16,523 nucleotides of DNA from Acanthamoeba sp. SK_2022b (lineage: Eukaryota > Discosea > Longamoebia > Acanthamoebidae): assembly GCA_027943245.1 (NCBI GenBank), contig JANDJZ010001371.1:1-16523 (forward strand), given 5' to 3'. The position numbers and the translations under genes were made by a program. Shown one piece after another: positions 12,933-16,523 of this stretch (position 1 is the first letter of the stretch; every line of letters starts with the position of its first letter). The notes under the pieces were generated by a model. That model was not told the origin of the DNA. It made no database searches and worked only from the letters and a program-made list of their open reading frames with translations.

Positions 12933-13982
12933 GGAGGAGGCGGGCGTCTCCCGCAGGGCACGGCGGACGCCGAGGGCGGCGGTGCGGCCCGCGCGGTTGG
13001 CCCCGATCGTGGACGCCGACGGCCCGTAGCCGACGAGCTGCACCCGCGGGTCGGCCACGGCGGTGGTGCCGTCGAGCCGGATGCCGCCGTGCTCGCTGCG
13101 CAGGCGCAGCGGCGCGAGGTGCCCGACGGCCGGCCGGAAGCCGGTCGCCCACAGGATCGCGCCGGCCGGCTCGAACGTGCCGTCGGCCCAGCGCGCGCCG
13201 CCGGGCTCGAGCCGCTCGAACACGTCACGCCGGTCGGCGTAGGCGCCGCGGCGCTCGGCCTCGCGCTCCTGCTCGCGCAGCATCAGGCCGGTCACGCTCA
13301 CGACGCTCTGCGGCGGCAGGCCCTGGCGGACGCGCTCCTCGACGAGTGCGACGGCGTCGTGCCCGGCCTCGGGGGTGAACTCGTCGGTGCGCCAGACCGG
13401 CTCGCGCCGCGTCACCCACAGCGTGTCGGTGACCAGCGCGAGCTCGCCGAGGTGCTGGACGGCCGAGAGCCCGCCGCCGACCACGAGGGTCCGCACGCCG
13501 CGGAAGTGCTCGGCGCCCGGGTACTGGGCGGTGTGCAGCTGCTCGCCCGCGAACGTCTCCATGCCGGGGTAGTGCGGCCAGAACGGCTTCGTCCAGGTGC
13601 CGGTCGCGTTGACGAGGGTGCGGGTCCGCCACGCCCGGTCACCGGTGGTCACGAGGAGCAGGTCGCCGTCACGCTCGACCCGGTCCACGCGCACCGGCCG
13701 CACGACCGGCAGGTCGAACCCGCGCTCGTAGGCGGCGAAGTACGCGGGGACGGCGCGGTTCGCGCGGGCCGCGAGGTCGCCGTCGGTGCGGGCCATGCCC
13801 GGCAGGTCGGCCACGCCGTGCACGTCGCGCATCGTCAGCGACGCCCAGCGGTGCTGCCACGCGCCGCCGGGGGCCGCGTCGGCGTCCAGCACCACGTGCT
13901 CGATGCCGAGCCGGCGCAGGTGGAACGACGCGGACAGCCCGGCCTGACCGGCACCGATGACCACGCTGTCGAGGACGTCCAC
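12921..13982 (-). CDS. Flavin-containing monooxygenase-like NAD(P)/FAD oxidoreductase
   Basis: 353 aa. The FAD Rossmann motif VVIGAGQAGLSA (7-18) is near the start. The FMO/Baeyer-Villiger-type signature FAGEQLHTAQY (F144, G146, H150, Y154) follows. A second, NADPH Rossmann motif VVGGGLSAVQ is at 167-176 and the C-terminal ILWATGFRP at about 276-284. It should oxygenate a soft nucleophile or ketone using NADPH and O2, but the substrate is unknown. GTG 13982 is chosen because codons upstream to ATG 14039 (AGG, CAT, TCT, GTT, GCA) are unlike the rest of the gene; an AGGGG lies 2 nt before GTG. With ATG 14039 it would have 372 aa. It is divergent from tetR across twin dyads, so TetR probably controls it. 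Confidence 0.85.
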   Translation of the reverse strand: MDVLDSVVIGAGQAGLSASFHLRRLGIEHVVLDADAAPGGAWQHRWASLTMRDVHGVADLPGMARTDGDLAARANRAVPAYFAAYERGFDLPVVRPVRVDRVERDGDLLLVTTGDRAWRTRTLVNATGTWTKPFWPHYPGMETFAGEQLHTAQYPGAEHFRGVRTLVVGGGLSAVQHLGELALVTDTLWVTRREPVWRTDEFTPEAGHDAVALVEERVRQGLPPQSVVSVTGLMLREQEREAERRGAYADRRDVFERLEPGGARWADGTFEPAGAILWATGFRPAVGHLAPLRLRSEHGGIRLDGTTAVADPRVQLVGYGPSASTIGANRAGRTAALGVRRALRETPASSPAP

Positions 13983-14041
13983 GTCCCCTGCAACGTCGCG
14001 GAGCCGCGAAGAATGCCCGGCGGACGCCTTCCACCTCATTG

Positions 14042-14069
14042 TTACCGATGGTAAGTTACTGGAAGTAAC
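14042..14069. promoter_or_regulatory. Twin dyads, predicted TetR operators in a divergent promoter
   Basis: TTACCGATGGTAA (14042-14054; 5-bp arms, 3-nt centre) and GTTACTGGAAGTAAC (14055-14069; 6-bp arms, 3-nt centre) abut, with centres 14 bp apart. They share the GTTACY/RGTAAC theme and form an AT-richer island between the FMO-like gene and tetR. A minus-strand TACCAT (14053-14048) and a plus-strand TAAGTT (14052-14057), both possible -10 boxes, lie within them, so a bound TetR could block both promoters. Confidence 0.75.
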
Positions 14070-14080
14070 CCGACGGCTGC

Positions 14081-14086
14081 AGGAGG
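14081..14086 (+). promoter_or_regulatory. Strong ribosome binding site of tetR (AGGAGG)
   Basis: AGGAGG lies 4 nt before ATG 14091 and fixes the tetR start. It contrasts with the many apparently leaderless genes nearby. Confidence 0.8.
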
Positions 14087-14090
14087 AAGC

Positions 14091-14696
14091 ATGACCGACG
14101 CGACCCACCGGTCCCCGCGGCGACGCCTGTCGCGCCAGGACCGGCACGCGCAGCTCCTGGCGGCGGCCCGCGACCTCATCCGCGAGGAGGGGACGGACGA
14201 GCTCTCGCTCGGCCGGATCGCCGAGCGCGCCGGCGTGACGAAGCCGTTGGTGTACGACCACTTCGGCGACCGGGCGGGCGTCCTGGCCGAGCTGTACCGC
14301 GACTTCGAGGCACGGCAGCGTGCCGCCCTGGCGGCGGCGCTCGACGGTGCCGAGCCGCGGCTCCCGGTGGTGGCGAGCCTCGTCGCCGGCGCCTACGTCG
14401 ACTGCTGCCTCGCCGAGGGAGCGGAGCTGGCCGAGGTCGTCGCCGCGCTGGCCGGCTCGTCCTCGCTGCGCACGCTGCGCCAGGAGGCCGAGGACGCGTA
14501 CCTGCGGATGTGCCGCTCCGCCCTGGAGGCGATCGCCGGACCGGTCGACGCCGGCGCGCTCCACGCCATCCTCGGTGCGGGCGACGCCCTGGCGCGCGCG
14601 GCCCTCGCCGGCCGGATCACCGCGACGCGGGCCCGTGAGGCGCTCACCACGGTCGTCGTGGCCGTGGCGACCCCGGCGGACGGGGGCCGCGGATGA
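14091..14696 (+). CDS. TetR family transcriptional regulator
   Basis: 201 aa. The N-terminal TetR DNA-binding domain (about 18-66) shows LLAAARDLIREEGTDELSLGRIAERAGVTKPLVYDHFGDRAGVLAELY, whose helix-turn-helix is about 38-57. The rest is an all-helical ligand/dimerisation domain with no assignable ligand. It overlaps the quinone reductase gene by 4 nt (ATGA), so the two are co-transcribed. Twin dyads 22-49 nt upstream are the likely operators, giving autorepression plus control of the divergent FMO-like gene. Target genes are redox enzymes, so an electrophile, quinone or substrate-derived ligand is plausible (inference). Confidence 0.93.
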   Translation: MTDATHRSPRRRLSRQDRHAQLLAAARDLIREEGTDELSLGRIAERAGVTKPLVYDHFGDRAGVLAELYRDFEARQRAALAAALDGAEPRLPVVASLVAGAYVDCCLAEGAELAEVVAALAGSSSLRTLRQEAEDAYLRMCRSALEAIAGPVDAGALHAILGAGDALARAALAGRITATRAREALTTVVVAVATPADGGRG

Positions 14697-15487
14697 CGAT
14701 CGAGCACCCGCCCACCCCCGGCTCCGCGCTCTGGGTCCACGCCCACCCCCGGCCCGGGTCGTTCAACGGCCGGCTCTTCCGCGAGGGCGTCGCGGCCCTG
14801 TCGCGCCGCTACGACGTGACGACGTCCGACCTGAACGCGCAGGGCTTCGACCCCGTGCTCGGCGACCGCGACCTCGGCGACCTGGCCGACCGGCCCGGCA
14901 ACCTCGCGGTGCTGGCCGGCGAGGCGTACGCGGCCGGGCAGCAGCCCGCCGACGTCCGCGCGGAGCAGGCGAAGCTGGCCGCCGCGGAGCTGCTCGTGCT
15001 GCAGTTCCCGCTGTGGTGGTACGGCCCGCCGGCGATCCTGAAGGGCTGGTTCGACCGCGTGCTGACCAGCGGGTTCGCCTTCGGCGACACCGATCCCGGG
15101 ACGGGCCTGCCCCGGCGGTACGGGGACGGCGGCCTGGCCGGACGCCGGGCCCTGGTCGTCGTCACCGCGGGCGAGGACGAGCGCTCGATCGGGCCGCGCG
15201 GCGTCAGCGGGGACCTCGAGTCGCTGCTGTTCCCGATCACCCACGGGGTGCTCTGGTACGTCGGCATCGAGACGCTCGACCTCCACGTGGTGCCCGACGC
15301 CGACGCCCTCGAGGCGGCCGGCGTCGACCGCGAGGTGCAGCGGCTGCGGGCCCGGCTGGAGACGGTCGAGACCGAGCCCGCCCGGTCGTTCCGGTGCCTG
15401 CGCGACGGCGACTACGGCCACGACCGGGCCCTGCGGGCCGACCTGCTGCCCGGTCGCACCGACCTGGGCATCCATCGCGTGGACTGA
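14693..15487 (+). CDS. NAD(P)H dehydrogenase (quinone), flavodoxin-like fold
   Basis: 264 aa, NQO1/MdaB/YwrO-type flavodoxin-fold reductase. It carries out two-electron reduction of quinones or similar electrophiles with NAD(P)H and bound FMN or FAD. The N-terminal strand and phosphate loop are ALWVHAHPRPGSFNGRL (about 12-28), and the family signature FPLWWYGPPAILKGWFDR is at about 105-122, followed by VLTSGFAFG. VVVTAGEDE and LFPITHGVLWYVG are further flavin-site elements. It starts at ATG 14693 overlapping the tetR stop. It is longer than bacterial MdaB (about 190 aa) and close to NQO1 in length. It probably protects against redox stress as part of the TetR-controlled unit. Confidence 0.9.
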   Translation: MTIEHPPTPGSALWVHAHPRPGSFNGRLFREGVAALSRRYDVTTSDLNAQGFDPVLGDRDLGDLADRPGNLAVLAGEAYAAGQQPADVRAEQAKLAAAELLVLQFPLWWYGPPAILKGWFDRVLTSGFAFGDTDPGTGLPRRYGDGGLAGRRALVVVTAGEDERSIGPRGVSGDLESLLFPITHGVLWYVGIETLDLHVVPDADALEAAGVDREVQRLRARLETVETEPARSFRCLRDGDYGHDRALRADLLPGRTDLGIHRVD

Positions 15488-15539
15488 CGCGCAACGTCTG
15501 CGCCAACTGGTTGCACGCGCGGGTATTTGCGAACGGTTC

Positions 15540-15545
15540 TATGGT
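15540..15545 (+). promoter_or_regulatory. Candidate leaderless -10 box (TATGGT) of the aldo/keto reductase gene
   Basis: TATGGT fits TANNNT and ends exactly 6 nt before ATG 15552. The GGTGGGG overlapping it is too close to the ATG to be a good ribosome site. Confidence 0.5.
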
Positions 15546-15551
15546 GGGGCC

Positions 15552-16385
15552 ATGACCGTTCCCACCATCACTCTCAACAACGGCGTCGAGATCCCGCAGC
15601 TGGGCTTCGGCGTCTTCCAGGTCGATCCGGACGAGACGAAGGACGCGGTGCTGACCGCGTTCGAGGTCGGCTACCGCCACGTCGACACGGCCCAGATGTA
15701 CGGCAACGAGGCCGGCGTCGGCGAGGCGCTCAAGGCCTCCGGCCTGGCCCGTGAGGACGTCTTCGTCACCAGCAAGCTCAACAACAACAACCACCGTCGC
15801 GACGACGCGCTGCGCTCGTTCGACGAGACGCTCGACAAGCTCGGCGGCACGTACGTCGACCTGTTCCTCGTGCACTGGCCGCTGCCGGGCATCGACGTCG
15901 ACTACGTCGACACCTGGAAGGCCATGGAGGAGATCGCCGCGTCCGGCAACGTCCGCGCGATCGGCGTCTCGAACTTCCAGCCCGCGCACCTGGACCGCGT
16001 CCTGGAGTCCGCCGAGATCGTGCCCGCGGTGAACCAGGTCGAGGTGCACCCGTACCTGACCAACGAGACGATCCGCGCCTACGACCGCGAGAAGGGCATC
16101 GCCACCGAGGCCTGGTCGCCCATCGCGCAGGGCCAGGTGCTGGACGACCCGACGATCACCGAGATCGCCCGCAAGGTCGGCCGCACGCCGGCGCAGGTGA
16201 CCCTGCGGTGGGCGATCCAGCGCGGCGACATCGTCTTCCCCAAGTCGGTCACCCGCTCGCGCGTCGAGGAGAACTTCGCGCTGTTCGACTTCGAGCTGGA
16301 CGAGGCCGACGTGGCCGCGATCGCCGGGCTCGACAAGGGCCACCGCACCGGCCCGGACCCGGACACGTTCAACTACGTGCCGTGA
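15552..16385 (+). CDS. Aldo/keto reductase (2,5-diketo-D-gluconate reductase-like)
   Basis: 277 aa, the usual length for AKR5-type enzymes, which reduce aldehydes and ketones with NADPH in a TIM barrel. The catalytic tetrad is visible as Asp45 and Tyr50 (HVDTAQMYGNE), Lys75 (FVTSKL) and His108 (LFLVHWP). Cofactor-binding segments are GVSNFQPAHL, VNQVEVHPYL, WSPIAQG and FPKSVTRSRVEEN. The natural substrate is not deducible; broad carbonyl detoxification is common in the family. It is separated from the quinone reductase by 64 nt with its own -10 box, so probably a separate transcript. It converges closely (19 nt) with the last gene. Confidence 0.93.
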   Translation: MTVPTITLNNGVEIPQLGFGVFQVDPDETKDAVLTAFEVGYRHVDTAQMYGNEAGVGEALKASGLAREDVFVTSKLNNNNHRRDDALRSFDETLDKLGGTYVDLFLVHWPLPGIDVDYVDTWKAMEEIAASGNVRAIGVSNFQPAHLDRVLESAEIVPAVNQVEVHPYLTNETIRAYDREKGIATEAWSPIAQGQVLDDPTITEIARKVGRTPAQVTLRWAIQRGDIVFPKSVTRSRVEENFALFDFELDEADVAAIAGLDKGHRTGPDPDTFNYVP

Positions 16386-16404
16386 CCGGTGACGGCCGCC
16401 GCGG

Positions 16405-16523
16405 CTAGGCCCGGGCGGTCGTCTCCTCGACGAGCCGGACGATCGCGTCCGGCTCGTCGATCATCGGGACGTGCCCGGCGCCGAGCAGGTCGACGTGACG
16501 AGCGTCCGCCAGCTGGCGCCGGG
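16405..16523 (-). CDS. Alpha/beta hydrolase, C-terminal fragment (cut by the window edge)
   Basis: Only the last 38 or so codons are in the window. RHVDLLGAGHVPMIDEP carries the GxGHxP/M-ID-EP motif that surrounds the catalytic histidine of alpha/beta hydrolases, followed by the typical final helix DAIVRLVEE. The stop is at 16405-16407. The nucleophile serine and acid are outside, so the substrate class cannot be stated. It converges on the aldo/keto reductase gene with a 19-nt gap. Confidence 0.75.
   Translation of the reverse strand, partial: RRQLADARHVDLLGAGHVPMIDEPDAIVRLVEETTARA

Noticed and set aside
13983..14039. ATG 14039 as the FMO-like start
   Set aside because: It is possible, with a -10-like TACCAT 8 nt upstream, but the 19 extra codons include AGG, CAT, TCT, GTT and GCA, unlike the rest of the gene, and homologous flavoproteins begin shortly before the GAGQAG motif.
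15511..15516. TTGCAC as the -35 box of the aldo/keto reductase gene
   Set aside because: It is 23 nt from the TATGGT -10 box, too far for a normal sigma-70-type spacer.

Overview
The window is very GC-rich, with strong G/C bias at third codon positions, frequent GTG starts and short overlapping genes. Gene content includes a SCO4848-type membrane protein, an LtrA protein, a Sir2 deacetylase, a FadH-type dienoyl-CoA reductase and TetR/PadR regulators. All of this points to an actinobacterial chromosome. Nocardioidaceae (Aeromicrobium/Nocardioides-like) is my guess only. I see no phage, plasmid, IS, CRISPR, tRNA or rRNA signature, so this looks like ordinary core/accessory chromosome.

Layout. 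(1) 1-685, minus: enoyl-CoA hydratase cut by the window edge, divergent from (2) a secreted Ig-like-repeat protein (829-2265, plus), which ends at a strong bidirectional hairpin. (3) 2327-8245, all minus: GNAT acetyltransferase, Sir2 deacetylase, DJ-1/PfpI protein, VanZ-like protein, DUF1697 protein, small membrane protein and FadH-type 2,4-dienoyl-CoA reductase. Only the membrane protein/DUF1697 pair is tightly coupled (4-nt overlap); the others appear to have their own promoters or ribosome sites. (4) 8269-8526, plus: SCO4848-type membrane protein converging on padR (8579-9115, minus) across a repeat. ltrA (9171-10334, minus) lies upstream of padR, and an elaborate dyad operator sits between ltrA and padR. 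(5) 10453-12895, plus: a compact polar amino-acid ABC operon (lipoprotein binding protein, permease, ATPase) with 1-4 nt overlaps. (6) 12921-13982, minus: flavin monooxygenase-like protein converging on the ABC operon. It is divergent from a tetR-quinone reductase operon (14091-15487), and two adjacent dyads in the shared promoter region look like TetR operators. (7) 15552-16385, plus: aldo/keto reductase, followed by the 3' end of an alpha/beta hydrolase (minus).

Working together: fatty-acid/CoA metabolism is represented at the left edge (ECH) and by FadH. The right third holds an apparent redox/xenobiotic module (FMO-like protein, TetR, NAD(P)H quinone reductase, aldo/keto reductase). The ABC operon probably imports a polar amino acid or similar small molecule.

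The most consistent non-coding signal is a TANNNT-like -10 hexamer placed 6-8 nt upstream of the start codon of nine genes, suggesting widespread leaderless transcription; I used it to decide several starts. The other items worth attention are the multi-dyad PadR operator, the twin TetR dyads, and two families of short intergenic repeats (3903-4025 and 8493-8591). I found no clear evidence of a new defence or mobile system.
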